From the NCBI RefSeq assembly GCF_008274785.1, contig NZ_VTPU01000008.1:145999-209998 (forward strand): a stretch of 64,000 nt of DNA, given 5' to 3'. Source of the DNA: Halomonas eurihalina. GTDB lineage: Bacteria; Pseudomonadota; Gammaproteobacteria; Pseudomonadales; Halomonadaceae. A program made the translations under genes and the position numbers. Below are positions 54,902 through 63,926 of this stretch, one piece after another. Positions within the stretch are counted from its first letter, which is position 1; each line of letters opens with the position of its first letter. Under the pieces are notes generated by a model that made no database searches, had not been told where the DNA came from, and was given only the letters and a program-made list of their open reading frames with translations.

Positions 54902-54984
54902 GCCGGGCGTACCCGGCGAATCCCGTTTCCGCCCCGGGGCGCAAGCAAGGGGGCCGGAGCCCCCTTGCGCCGTCACGGCGACGG
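54902..54984 (-). promoter_or_regulatory. Hairpin cluster between rpsB and tsf
   Basis: Three perfect stems in the 167-bp spacer: GCCGGG-cgta-CCCGGC (54902-54917), GCAAGGGGGC-cgga-GCCCCCTTGC (54945-54968) and CCGTC-acggc-GACGG (54970-54984). The central 10-bp stem overlaps an alternative GGCGCAAG/CTTGCGCC pairing. No T-run. Suited to partial termination or processing that sets the rpsB:tsf ratio. Confidence 0.6.
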
Positions 54985-55029
54985 ACCGCCGACAAGCGGC
55001 GCGATTTCACGGCCCTGCCGGGCCCTCGA

Positions 55030-55776
55030 TCACTCGGCAGCGGCGGCGTCGTCGCCAGCACTTTCCTCGGTGACCTCGACGAATTCGTCGGGACGGCCTT
55101 CCTTCGCGCGGGCGCAGGCATCGGCGATCGCCTTCACGTAGATCTGAATGGCGCGGATGGAATCATCGTTGCCCGGGATCACGTAGTCGACGCCATCCGG
55201 ATCGGAGTTGGTATCCACCACACCGATGACCGGAATGCCCAGCTTGTTCGCCTCGTTGATGGCAATCCGCTCATGATCGACATCGATCACGAACAGAGCA
55301 TCGGGCAAGCCACCCATGTCCTTGATACCACCGATGGAACGCTCGAGCTTGTCCTGCTCGCGAGTCGCCATCAGCACTTCTTTCTTGGTCAGCTTCTCGA
55401 AAGTGCCGTCCTCGTGCATGGTCTCAAGTTCGCGCAGGCGCTTGATGGACTGGCGAATCGTCTTGAAGTTGGTCAGCATGCCGCCGAGCCAACGATGATT
55501 GACGAACGACTGACCGACGCGATTGGCTTCTTCCTTGATGACCTTGCTGGCGCTGCGCTTGGTGCCCACGAACAGGATCTTGTTGTTCGCGGCCGCCATT
55601 TTCTCGACCACATCGATGGCCTCGTTCAGGGCCGGAAGCGTATGCTCGAGGTTGATGATGTGAATCTTGTTACGTGCGCCGAAGATGTACTTGCCCATCT
55701 TCGGGTTCCAGTAACGGGTCTGGTGACCGAAGTGAGCGCCTGCCTTCAGCAGGTCACGCATATTGACGTGTGCCAT
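55030..55776 (-). CDS. rpsB: Ribosomal protein S2
   Basis: Small-subunit protein uS2, 248 aa. Starts [27 protein letters not shown] with AGGAG 6 nt before the ATG; conserved [15 protein letters not shown] and [17 protein letters not shown]. Ends in an acidic Ala-rich tail typical of halophilic relatives. First gene of rpsB-tsf-pyrH-frr. Confidence 0.98.
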   Translation of the reverse strand: MAHVNMRDLLKAGAHFGHQTRYWNPKMGKYIFGARNKIHIINLEHTLPALNEAIDVVEKMAAANNKILFVGTKRSASKVIKEEANRVGQSFVNHRWLGGMLTNFKTIRQSIKRLRELETMHEDGTFEKLTKKEVLMATREQDKLERSIGGIKDMGGLPDALFVIDVDHERIAINEANKLGIPVIGVVDTNSDPDGVDYVIPGNDDSIRAIQIYVKAIADACARAKEGRPDEFVEVTEESAGDDAAAAE

Positions 55777-56074
55777 GGATGACTCCTGAAAAATCGGGTT
55801 AGGCCTCCATGCACCCCATGGATCCGACCGCCGGTCGTGCCGGCAGCACCCGGGACCATGTGCCGGTGCATGTGTGTTTTCAAGGCGTTGCGTTTACATT
55901 GGCACCTTCCGACCGTACTACCAACTCGACACCTTGGGGACGAGCAGGATCGGCGATTGCAGGAAGGCGCGCAGCTTTATACCATGGATTACCTTCGAGA
56001 TGAAGTCGCCCGACGTCCACGCTTCGCGATTGGCGCGTTGCTGGCGGCCATGCCACCCCTGAATCCGAGTTTCC
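55777..56074. other. 298-bp divergent spacer between rpsB and map
   Basis: No gene seen. The rpsB-proximal part contains GACCG-c-CGGTC (about 55827) and neighbouring GC-rich inverted pieces that could be part of an S2-responsive leader, as known in other gammaproteobacteria; this is inference only. In the map direction TTTATACC near 55976 resembles a -10 without a good -35. Confidence 0.4.
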
Positions 56075-56866
56075 ATGAACGTACCCATCAAGACGCCCGA
56101 CGAAATCGAGAAGATGCGCGAAGCGGGCCGCCAGGCCGCCAGTGTGCTGGAAATGATCACCCCCTACGTGCAGGCCGGCGTCAGCACCGGCGAGCTCGAT
56201 CGGCGCTGCCACGACTACATCGTCAACGAGCTGGGCTCCACGCCCGCCCCGCTGAACTATCACGGTTTTCCCAAGTCGATCTGCACCTCGCTCAATCACG
56301 TGGTCTGCCACGGCATCCCCGATGACGCCAAGAAGCTCAAGAAAGGCGACATCATGAACATCGACATCACGGTAAAAACCGCCGATGGCTACCACGGCGA
56401 CTCCAGCATGATGTTCATCGTCGGCGAGACCATCCAGGGCGAGCGGCTGTCGCGCGTCACCCAGGAGTGCCTGTACAAGAGTATCGCCGAGGTACGCCCG
56501 GGTGTGCGGCTCTCCGACCTGGCCCGCGTCATCCAGCAGCACGCCGAAGCCAACGGCTATTCAGTGGTACGTGACTTCTGTGGACACGGCATCGGCGCCG
56601 GCTTCCACGAAGAACCGCAGATCCTGCACTATGATGGTTATGCCCCCGAGGCAGACATCACCCTCGCGGAAGGCATGTGCTTCACCATCGAGCCGATGAT
56701 CAATATCGGCGACCATCGCACCAAGGTGCTCCGGGATGGCTGGACCGCCGTGACCAAGGACAAGGGGCTCACCGCCCAGTGGGAGCACACCCTGCTGGTT
56801 ACCGCCACCGGCGTGGAGGTCCTCACCGCTCGTCGCGACGAAGACCTCTCGTTCCTCGATCACTGA
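56075..56866 (+). CDS. map: Methionine aminopeptidase, type I
   Basis: Removes the initiator methionine from nascent proteins. 263 aa; E. coli MAP is 264. The five metal ligands are in DITVKTADGYHGDSSMMF (two Asp), CGHGIGAGFHEEPQI (His), MCFTIEPMI (Glu) and the C-terminal QWEHTLLV (Glu). Divergent from rpsB, as in E. coli. Confidence 0.98.
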   Translation: MNVPIKTPDEIEKMREAGRQAASVLEMITPYVQAGVSTGELDRRCHDYIVNELGSTPAPLNYHGFPKSICTSLNHVVCHGIPDDAKKLKKGDIMNIDITVKTADGYHGDSSMMFIVGETIQGERLSRVTQECLYKSIAEVRPGVRLSDLARVIQQHAEANGYSVVRDFCGHGIGAGFHEEPQILHYDGYAPEADITLAEGMCFTIEPMINIGDHRTKVLRDGWTAVTKDKGLTAQWEHTLLVTATGVEVLTARRDEDLSFLDH

Positions 56867-56877
56867 GCCGGTCCATC

Positions 56878-59559
56878 ATGCTGCTCCACCATTATCGGTT
56901 CGAGTCCGACGAGACGCTGTTCGACATCGAGAAGTTCCGCGCCGAACTCGGCGGCAGCCGCTCGCCCATCGCGCCCTTCAAGGCGGCGCTGGGCGAGATT
57001 CAGGCACGGCTCGACGAACGCTTTCGCGCCGGCGCCGACATTCGCGACCTGGTTCATGGCCGCGCCCGGTGCCTGGATCGCCTGCTGGCGCTCGCCTGGG
57101 AGCAGCATGACTGGCCCGACGACGGCATCGCCCTGCTCGCCGTAGGCGGCTACGGTCGCGGCGAACTGCATCCCCACTCGGACATCGACCTGCTGCTACT
57201 GCTCGAACAGGACGACGACACGCTCTACCGCGAGCCCCTGACCACCTTCATCACCTTTCTCTGGGACATCGGCCTGGAAATCGGCCACAGCGTACGCTCG
57301 CTCGCCGACTGCTTCCACGAGGCCGCCGCCGACGTCACGGTGATCACCAACCTGATCGAATCACGCACCCTGGCCGGCCCCGAGCGACTGCGCGAGGCCA
57401 TGCAGCAACGCCTGTCACCAGACCACTTGTGGCCGGCGGACCGCTTCTTCGAGGCCAAGTGGCAGGAGCAGATCAGCCGCCACTACCGCTTCAACAACTC
57501 CGAGTACCACCTGGAGCCCAACATCAAGAGCTCCCCGGGCGGCTTACGCGACATCCAGATGATCGGCTGGGTGGCCAAGCGACACTTCGCCACCCAGCGC
57601 TACGAAGACCTGGTCGCCCATGGCTTCATGAACGACGCCGAGCTGCACATCCTCAGCCAGGGCCAAGCCTTCCTCTGGCAGGTGCGTTATGCGCTGCACA
57701 TGCTCAGTGGCCGCGCCGAGGACCGCCTGCTGTTCGACCACCAGCGCGCCATCGCCGAGCTGTTCGGCTACCACGACACCCCGGAGCGCCTGGCCGTCGA
57801 ACAGTTCATGAAGCGCTACTATCGCCACGTCACCGCGCTCGCCAGGCTCAACGACATGCTGCTGCAGCACTTTGACGAAGCCATCCTGCACGGCGGCGAG
57901 TCGTTCGAGACCACATCCCTCAACGAGCGCTTCGAGATCAAGGGCGGCTACATCCAGGCCCGCTCGCGGATACTCTTCCAGGAACACCCCTCGGCACTGC
58001 TGGAACTTTTCCTGCTGATGGCCGAGCACCCCGAGATCGAGGGCGTGCGCGCCGACACCATCCGCCTGATCCGCGACCATCGTCATCTGATCGACGACCG
58101 TTTTCGCGCCGACCCTCACCACCAGCGCCTGTTCATGGCGCTGCTGCGCTCCAGCGGCAACGTGGCCCGCCAGTTGCGGCGCATGAACCGTTACGGCGTG
58201 CTCGGCAAGTATCTGCCGATCTTCGGCCAGGCCGTGGGCCTGATGCAACATGACCTCTTCCACATCTACACCGTGGATGCCCACACCCTGCTGCTGCTGA
58301 AGTGCATTCACGGCTTCCGCAAGTCCGACGCCCGGGAGAGCTTCCCCGTCGCGGCCGAACTGGTGCAGCAGCTACCCCGCCTGGACCTGCTGTGGATCGC
58401 CGGACTGTTCCACGATATCGGCAAGGGCCGCGGTGGCGACCACTCGCTGATCGGCGCCCAGGATGTCGAGGCCTTCGCCCGCGAGCACGGTCTTTCCGAG
58501 CGCGACACCCGGCTGGTGAGCTGGCTGGTCGAGCATCACCTGCTGATGTCCATGGTCGCCCAGAAGCGCGACATCACCGATCCCGACGTGATCAGCGACT
58601 TCGCTCGCTGCGTCGGTGACGAGACCCGGCTCGACTACCTCTACGTGCTGACGGTGGCCGACATCAATGCCACCAACCCCACGCTATGGAACGGATGGCG
58701 AGCCTCGCTGCTGCGCCAGCTCCACGGCGAAACCCGGCGCGCCCTGCGCCGTGGCCTCGAAAACCCCATGGAGCGCGACGACTCGGTGCGCGAGACGCGT
58801 GATGAGGCCCACTCCCTGCTGGCCACGGTCGGCGCCGACATGGAGCAGGTCGATCGCCTGTGGGCCTCGCTGGGCGAGGACTACTTCCTCCAGTACGCCC
58901 CCAGCGAGATCGCCTGGCAGACCCAGGGTATCCTCGCCCACGCCGGCAGTGACCTGCCGCTGATTCTGCTCAGCGCGCCCACCGCCGACATGGCCGAAGG
59001 CGGCACCAAGGTGTTCATCCACACCCGCTCAGTGGACGATCTGTTTGCCGCCACCTCAGCGGCCATGGAACAACTGGGGCTATCGATCCACGATGCCCGC
59101 ATCGCCACCTCGAGCAACAACTGGACCCTCAACACCTTCATCGTCCTCGACGACCACGGCCATGCCATCCGCGATCCCGCTCGGCTGGAAGAAATCCGCC
59201 ACCACCTGGTGGAGGAACTCGACGACCCCGACGACTATCCGCAGATCGTCACCCGGCACACACCGAGGCAGCTCAAGCATTTCCGCGTGCCCACCCAGGT
59301 CTTCATCCGCCAGGACCCAGCCAATGAACGCACCCTGCTCGAGCTCATCGCCCCGGACCGCCCAGGGTTGCTGGCACGCGTCGGACGCATCTTCATGGAG
59401 CAGGACATCGCCCTCTCAGCAGCCAAGATCGCCACCCTGGGCGAGCGTGTCGAGGACGTCTTCTTCATTACCGACAAGGCTGGAGCCCCGCTCATCGACG
59501 CTGAACGCCAGCGTCGCCTGCGCGAACGCCTGATCGAAGTGCTCGACATAAGCGGCTGA
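56878..59559 (+). CDS. glnD: PII uridylyltransferase / uridylyl-removing enzyme
   Basis: Nitrogen sensor that uridylylates PII proteins when glutamine is low and deuridylylates them when it is high. 893 aa from the ATG at 56878; E. coli GlnD is 890. Nucleotidyltransferase motif VGGYGRGELHPHSDIDLLLL (about residues 88-107), HD hydrolase motif LFHDIGKGRGGDHS (about 512-525), and two C-terminal ACT domains (about 700 and 815 onward, TLLELIAPDRPGLLARVG). A longer frame overlaps map and is not used. Confidence 0.98.
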   Translation: MLLHHYRFESDETLFDIEKFRAELGGSRSPIAPFKAALGEIQARLDERFRAGADIRDLVHGRARCLDRLLALAWEQHDWPDDGIALLAVGGYGRGELHPHSDIDLLLLLEQDDDTLYREPLTTFITFLWDIGLEIGHSVRSLADCFHEAAADVTVITNLIESRTLAGPERLREAMQQRLSPDHLWPADRFFEAKWQEQISRHYRFNNSEYHLEPNIKSSPGGLRDIQMIGWVAKRHFATQRYEDLVAHGFMNDAELHILSQGQAFLWQVRYALHMLSGRAEDRLLFDHQRAIAELFGYHDTPERLAVEQFMKRYYRHVTALARLNDMLLQHFDEAILHGGESFETTSLNERFEIKGGYIQARSRILFQEHPSALLELFLLMAEHPEIEGVRADTIRLIRDHRHLIDDRFRADPHHQRLFMALLRSSGNVARQLRRMNRYGVLGKYLPIFGQAVGLMQHDLFHIYTVDAHTLLLLKCIHGFRKSDARESFPVAAELVQQLPRLDLLWIAGLFHDIGKGRGGDHSLIGAQDVEAFAREHGLSERDTRLVSWLVEHHLLMSMVAQKRDITDPDVISDFARCVGDETRLDYLYVLTVADINATNPTLWNGWRASLLRQLHGETRRALRRGLENPMERDDSVRETRDEAHSLLATVGADMEQVDRLWASLGEDYFLQYAPSEIAWQTQGILAHAGSDLPLILLSAPTADMAEGGTKVFIHTRSVDDLFAATSAAMEQLGLSIHDARIATSSNNWTLNTFIVLDDHGHAIRDPARLEEIRHHLVEELDDPDDYPQIVTRHTPRQLKHFRVPTQVFIRQDPANERTLLELIAPDRPGLLARVGRIFMEQDIALSAAKIATLGERVEDVFFITDKAGAPLIDAERQRRLRERLIEVLDISG

Positions 59560-59580
59560 GGGGAATGCCGACCGGCGCGT

Positions 59581-59609
59581 TTGAGGCCCATCCGGGGGTT
59601 CCCTATAAT
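59581..59609 (+). promoter_or_regulatory. Sigma-70 promoter for dapC
   Basis: TTGAGG (59581-59586), exactly 17 bp, then perfect TATAAT (59604-59609), in the spacer after glnD and 67 bp before the dapC ATG. The best promoter seen in the window. Confidence 0.75.
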
Positions 59610-59675
59610 CGGCCTTCTGCCCGCGCGACGCGACACGACACAACGACGCCGATCACGGCCCTCGACTGGACACTC

Positions 59676-60893
59676 ATGAACCCCGACCTCGACGCGCTCC
59701 AACCCTATCCGTTCGAGCGGCTTGCCGCCCTCAAGGCGGGCATTACGCCGCCCGATGCACTGCCCCATATTCCGCTGACCATCGGCGAACCTCGCCATGC
59801 CCCTTTCGAGGGCGCCCTGCAGGCACTCGTCGATCAGCGCCACGAAATGGCCCGCTATCCGGCAACCGGCGGGCTCGTCGAGCTGCGCCGCGCCATCGCC
59901 GACTGGGCGAGCCAGCGTTTCGACCTCGACGACCTCGATGCCGATCGCCAGGTCCTACCGGTCAACGGCACCCGGGAGGCGATCTTCGCCTTCGTCCAGG
60001 CGGCCCTGGACCGGACACGCCCCGCGCGGGTCGCCGTGCCCAATCCCTTCTATCAAATCTATGAAGGCGCCACCCTGCTGGCTGGCGGCACGACGCTCAC
60101 CCTGGACTGCCGGGCCGAACACGACTTCCGTCCCGACCTGGAGGCCGTACCGGCCGAGACCTGGCGCGAGGTGCAGATCGTCTTCGTCTGCTCACCGGGC
60201 AACCCCACCGGCGCGGTGACCCCGCTCGAGGATCTCGAGCGCCTGATTCAACTGGCCGACGAATTCGATTTCATCATCGCCGCCGACGAGTGCTATTCGG
60301 AACTCTACCTGGACGAATCCGCCCCACCACCGGGATTGCTGCAGGCCTGCGCGAAACTCGGCCGCCAGGACTACCGGCGCTGCCTGGTCTTCCATTCGCT
60401 CTCCAAGCGCTCCAACCTGCCGGGGCTGCGCTCAGGCTTCGTGGCCGGAGACGCCGAGCTGATCTCGGCCTTCCGTCGCTATCGCACCTACCATGGCTGC
60501 GCTATGTCGCTGCCGCTGCAACACGCCTCCATTGCCGCCTGGCGCGACGAGGCGCATGTGCGCGCCAACCGCGACGCCTATCGTGAGAAGTTCGCGGCGG
60601 TGACCGAGATCCTCGCCCCGGTGATGGATTTCCCGACACCCGAGGCCAGCTTCTATCTCTGGCCGGCGGTGCCCGGCGGCGATGACGAGGCCTTCGCCCG
60701 AACGCTATACGCCGAGAGGCACGTCAGCGTACTGCCGGGCAGCTACATGGGGCGGCCAGGCAACGACGGCGACAACCCCGGCGCCGGCCGGGTCCGCCTG
60801 GCGCTGGTCGACGACCTGGAGGCCACCACGCAAGCGGCCTGGCGCATGCGCGACCTGATCGAGCAAACCGTCAGTTGGGAGACGACACCATGA
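59676..60893 (+). CDS. dapC: N-succinyldiaminopimelate aminotransferase DapC
   Basis: PLP-dependent transaminase of the succinylase lysine/diaminopimelate pathway. 405 aa from the ATG of MNPDLDALQPYPFERL. PLP lysine in VFHSLSKRSNLPGLRSGF (about residue 245), VCSPGNPTGAV and ADECYSELY in the cofactor pocket. Called DapC rather than a generic class I/II aminotransferase from the glnD-dapC-dapD-dapE context. The 5' extension to 59565 covers the promoter. The stop overlaps the next start. Confidence 0.93.
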   Translation: MNPDLDALQPYPFERLAALKAGITPPDALPHIPLTIGEPRHAPFEGALQALVDQRHEMARYPATGGLVELRRAIADWASQRFDLDDLDADRQVLPVNGTREAIFAFVQAALDRTRPARVAVPNPFYQIYEGATLLAGGTTLTLDCRAEHDFRPDLEAVPAETWREVQIVFVCSPGNPTGAVTPLEDLERLIQLADEFDFIIAADECYSELYLDESAPPPGLLQACAKLGRQDYRRCLVFHSLSKRSNLPGLRSGFVAGDAELISAFRRYRTYHGCAMSLPLQHASIAAWRDEAHVRANRDAYREKFAAVTEILAPVMDFPTPEASFYLWPAVPGGDDEAFARTLYAERHVSVLPGSYMGRPGNDGDNPGAGRVRLALVDDLEATTQAAWRMRDLIEQTVSWETTP

Positions 60894-61228
60894 TGACGCT
60901 GATGATGATCAAGAATTGCGACACCTGCCGTCGCGCCCGCAAGACCCTGGAAGGCAAGGGCATCCCCTTCCAGACCCACGACCTGCGCGAGGACGGCCTG
61001 TCCGCGGCGCTGCTCGAACACATCCTCGAGCATGTTCCGGTCATGACCCTGCTCAACAAGCGCAGCACCACCTGGCGGCTGCTCGACGACGCCGACAAGG
61101 CCGACATCGACGCCAACAAGGCCCGCGAGCTGATGCTGGCCAACCCCACTTTGCTCAAGCGACCACTGCTGGACACCGGCGACGACATCCTCGTCGGCTT
61201 CCGCGATGGCGACTACGACAACCTGTGA
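60890..61228 (+). CDS. ArsC/Spx/YffB-family protein
   Basis: 112 aa thioredoxin-fold protein of the ArsC-like superfamily. KNCDTCRRARKTLEGKGIPFQTHDLRED carries a CxxC at about residues 9-12, followed by LEHILEHVPVMTLLNKRSTTWRLL and PTLLKRPLLDTGDDILVGF. It lacks a clear arsenate-reductase context; Pseudomonas also keeps such a gene between dapC and dapD, and its function is unknown. GGGAG is 8 nt before the ATG at 60890, which overlaps the dapC stop. Confidence 0.9.
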   Translation: MMTLMMIKNCDTCRRARKTLEGKGIPFQTHDLREDGLSAALLEHILEHVPVMTLLNKRSTTWRLLDDADKADIDANKARELMLANPTLLKRPLLDTGDDILVGFRDGDYDNL

Positions 61229-61265
61229 GGCGCCCCGGCGCCCCTGCACCCGAGAGGACTCCCAC

Positions 61266-62291
61266 ATGCTCAGCTTTGCACTCGGAATCGGCACTCAGAA
61301 CACCCAGGGCGACTGGCTGGAGATCTACTATCCGGCGCCCCTGCTGAACCCCGAGGCCAGCCTGGTCGAAGCCGCCGCCAAGGTGCTGGACGCCCCCGCC
61401 GGCAACGCCGCGATCAGCTTCCTGCCGGAACACTGCGCCGAGCTCGCCGAGGCGCTCAAGGCCGCCGGCCATGAGGTCCAGGCCGAGCTTGCCGAATCCC
61501 TGGCCGCCAGCCAGCGGCCGCTGGTCGCCACCTTCATCGCCGAGGACACCGCTCCCCAGAACGCTCCCGAGGTCTATCTCAAGCTACACCTGCTCTCCCA
61601 TCGCCTGGTCAAGCCGCACGGCATCGATCTGACCGGCATGTTCGGACTGCTACGCAACATCGCCTGGACCAACGAAGGCGCCATCGATATCGAAGAGCTG
61701 CCGGCACGCCGCCTCAAGGCCCGCCTCGAAGGCCGGGCCCTCTCGGTGGATTGCGTCGACAAATTCCCCAAGATGACCGACTACGTGGTACCCGGCGGCG
61801 TGCGTATCGCCGACACCGCCCGGGTACGCCTCGGCGCCTACCTCGGCGAGGGCACCACAGTGATGCACGAAGGCTTCGTCAACTTCAACGCCGGTGCCGA
61901 AGGCCCCGGGATGATCGAGGGCCGGATCTCCGCCGGCGTGCTGGTCGGCAAGGGCTCCGACCTGGGTGGCGGCTGCTCCACCATGGGCACGCTGTCCGGC
62001 GGCGGCAACATCGTCATCAAGGTCGGCGAAGGCTGCCTGATCGGCGCCAACGCCGGCATCGGCATTCCGCTGGGGGATCGCTGCACCGTCGAGGCCGGGC
62101 TCTATATCACTGCCGGCGCCAAGGTCACCCTGCTCGACGACCAGGGCCAGGAAGTCCGTACCGTGGCGGCACGCGAACTGGCCGGCCAGGACGACCTGCT
62201 GCTGCGTCGCAATTCCCAGAACGGCCGCATCGAGTGCCTGACCAACAAGAGCGCCATCGCCCTCAACGAAGCGCTGCACGCCCACAACTGA
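61266..62291 (+). CDS. dapD: Tetrahydrodipicolinate N-succinyltransferase
   Basis: Succinylates tetrahydrodipicolinate in lysine and DAP synthesis. 341 aa from the ATG at 61266 ([12 protein letters not shown]); AGAGGA lies 7 nt upstream. N-terminal domain, then a left-handed beta helix with hexapeptide repeats ([35 protein letters not shown]). Length and sequence are of the longer Pseudomonas type, not the 274-aa E. coli enzyme. Confidence 0.95.
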   Translation: MLSFALGIGTQNTQGDWLEIYYPAPLLNPEASLVEAAAKVLDAPAGNAAISFLPEHCAELAEALKAAGHEVQAELAESLAASQRPLVATFIAEDTAPQNAPEVYLKLHLLSHRLVKPHGIDLTGMFGLLRNIAWTNEGAIDIEELPARRLKARLEGRALSVDCVDKFPKMTDYVVPGGVRIADTARVRLGAYLGEGTTVMHEGFVNFNAGAEGPGMIEGRISAGVLVGKGSDLGGGCSTMGTLSGGGNIVIKVGEGCLIGANAGIGIPLGDRCTVEAGLYITAGAKVTLLDDQGQEVRTVAARELAGQDDLLLRRNSQNGRIECLTNKSAIALNEALHAHN

Positions 62292-62297
62292 GTCGTT

Positions 62298-62319
62298 CCC
62301 GGGCGCTGCGGCGCCCGGG
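62298..62319 (+). terminator. Strong hairpin between dapD and dapE
   Basis: CCCGGGCGC-tgcg-GCGCCCGGG, a perfect 9-bp stem starting 6 bp after the dapD stop and 21 bp before the dapE start. No T-run, so it may attenuate dapE or stabilise dapD mRNA. Confidence 0.5.
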
Positions 62320-62340
62320 GCCGGCCCGCCGGAATCCCGC

Positions 62341-63516
62341 ATGACCTCACCCGAGACCGTCAATACCCTGTCCCCCACGCTCGAGCTCGCCATGGAGCTC
62401 ATGCGACGCCCCTCCGTCACCCCCGACGATCAGGGCTGTCAGGAGCTGATGATCGAGCGCCTCGCCCAGCTCGGCTTCCAGATCGAGCGACTGCCGTTCG
62501 GCGACGTCGAGAACTTCTGGGCCGTGCACGGCCATCACGGCCCGGTACTGGCGTTCGCCGGCCATACCGACGTAGTGCCCAGCGGCCCCGAGGTGCACTG
62601 GCAATATCCGCCCTTCGAACCGCGCATCGACGACGACGGCATGCTGTGCGGGCGCGGCGCGGCGGACATGAAGGGCAGCCTGGCCGCCATGCTCACCGCC
62701 GTGGAGCGCTTCGTCACCGAGCATCCGGATCATCCCGGACGCATCGCCTTTCTGATCACCTCCGACGAGGAAGGCCCGGCGGTGGACGGCACCCGCGCGG
62801 TGGTCGAGCACCTCCGTGAGTCACACGACCGCCTGGATTACTGCATCGTCGGCGAGCCCTCCTCCACCGAGCAACTCGGCGACGTGATCAAGAACGGCCG
62901 CCGCGGCTCGCTCGGCGGCGTCCTGCATGTGCGTGGCACTCAGGGCCATGTGGCCTACCCGCACCTGGCCCGCAACCCCATCCACCAGGCCGCACCGGCA
63001 CTCGACGCCCTGGTGCGCGAGCACTGGGACGGCGGCAACGCCTTCTTCCCAGCCACCAGTTTCCAGATTTCCAACCTGCGTGCCGGCACCGGCGCCACCA
63101 ACGTGATTCCCGGCGACCTGGAAGCGACCTTCAACTTCCGCTACTCCACCGAGGTCACCCATGAGGCGCTGCAGCAGCGCACCGAGGCCATCCTCGAAAC
63201 TCACGGCCTGGATTTCCACATCGACTGGACCCTCAACGGCGAACCCTTCCTGACCGCCGAAGGCGAACTAGTCGACGCCACCCTGGCCGGCGTCGAGGAT
63301 GTCCTCGCCCGACGGCCTGAGCTTTCCACCTCCGGAGGCACCTCGGACGGTCGCTTCATCGCCAGCCTCGGCAGCCAGGTGGTCGAACTAGGGCCCCTGA
63401 ACGCCACCATTCACAAGGTCGACGAACGCGTCAGGGCCGCCGACCTCGATGATCTAAGCCGGATCTACGAAGCCGTTCTCGCCCGCCTGTTCGTCAACGG
63501 CACATCGCGGCCCTGA
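62341..63516 (+). CDS. dapE: Succinyl-diaminopimelate desuccinylase
   Basis: Zinc peptidase-family (M20) hydrolase releasing LL-diaminopimelate. 391 aa. First zinc ligands in [13 protein letters not shown] (about residues 64-76), then [14 protein letters not shown], catalytic Glu and ligand in [14 protein letters not shown], the dimerisation domain with [25 protein letters not shown], and the C-terminal ligand region [15 protein letters not shown]. Last recognised step of the dap cluster. Confidence 0.97.
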   Translation: MTSPETVNTLSPTLELAMELMRRPSVTPDDQGCQELMIERLAQLGFQIERLPFGDVENFWAVHGHHGPVLAFAGHTDVVPSGPEVHWQYPPFEPRIDDDGMLCGRGAADMKGSLAAMLTAVERFVTEHPDHPGRIAFLITSDEEGPAVDGTRAVVEHLRESHDRLDYCIVGEPSSTEQLGDVIKNGRRGSLGGVLHVRGTQGHVAYPHLARNPIHQAAPALDALVREHWDGGNAFFPATSFQISNLRAGTGATNVIPGDLEATFNFRYSTEVTHEALQQRTEAILETHGLDFHIDWTLNGEPFLTAEGELVDATLAGVEDVLARRPELSTSGGTSDGRFIASLGSQVVELGPLNATIHKVDERVRAADLDDLSRIYEAVLARLFVNGTSRP

Positions 63517-63532
63517 GCCGGAGGTAGTAGTC

Positions 63533-63919
63533 ATGGAAATGTATCCCGACATCGAGATCTACCTGGCCAACGTCGATCCGGAGGCGTTGAATGCCTGGCT
63601 CGGCGACACCCTTGGCGCCCCGCCAATGACCTCGGCCGGCAAGAATCGCTGGCGCGCGCAAGGCCAGCATGACGGCCATGACATCGCTATCCTGCTGGTG
63701 CTCAAGGCCGCCGACGGCTTCGCCAGCCTATGGTTCGACAGCCCCGACACGCCCTGGGCGACGGATACCGACTGCGCCCGCGAAGCCGCCGGCCGGCTGG
63801 GCTGCGAGGTACGCTGCTCCCTGGGAGGCTGGCAGCCCGGCGACGACCCGGACCACTTCCTGCAGGTGCTGCCCGACGGCCAGGAAGCAACCATCGACTG
63901 GCCGGATTCAGGGCAGTAA
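63533..63919 (+). CDS. Small protein of unknown function after dapE
   Basis: Not recognised. 128 aa, acidic and cytosolic-looking, with no signal or membrane segment. Starts MEMYPDIEIYLANVDPEAL with GGAGG 9 nt before the ATG, and appears co-oriented with dapE (16-bp spacer). It has an alpha/beta look with several Trp and paired Asp residues (WQPGDDPDHF) and no metal or catalytic motif that can be named. Codon third positions look like neighbouring genes, supporting a real gene. Confidence 0.75.
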   Translation: MEMYPDIEIYLANVDPEALNAWLGDTLGAPPMTSAGKNRWRAQGQHDGHDIAILLVLKAADGFASLWFDSPDTPWATDTDCAREAAGRLGCEVRCSLGGWQPGDDPDHFLQVLPDGQEATIDWPDSGQ

Positions 63920-63926
63920 GAAAGAA

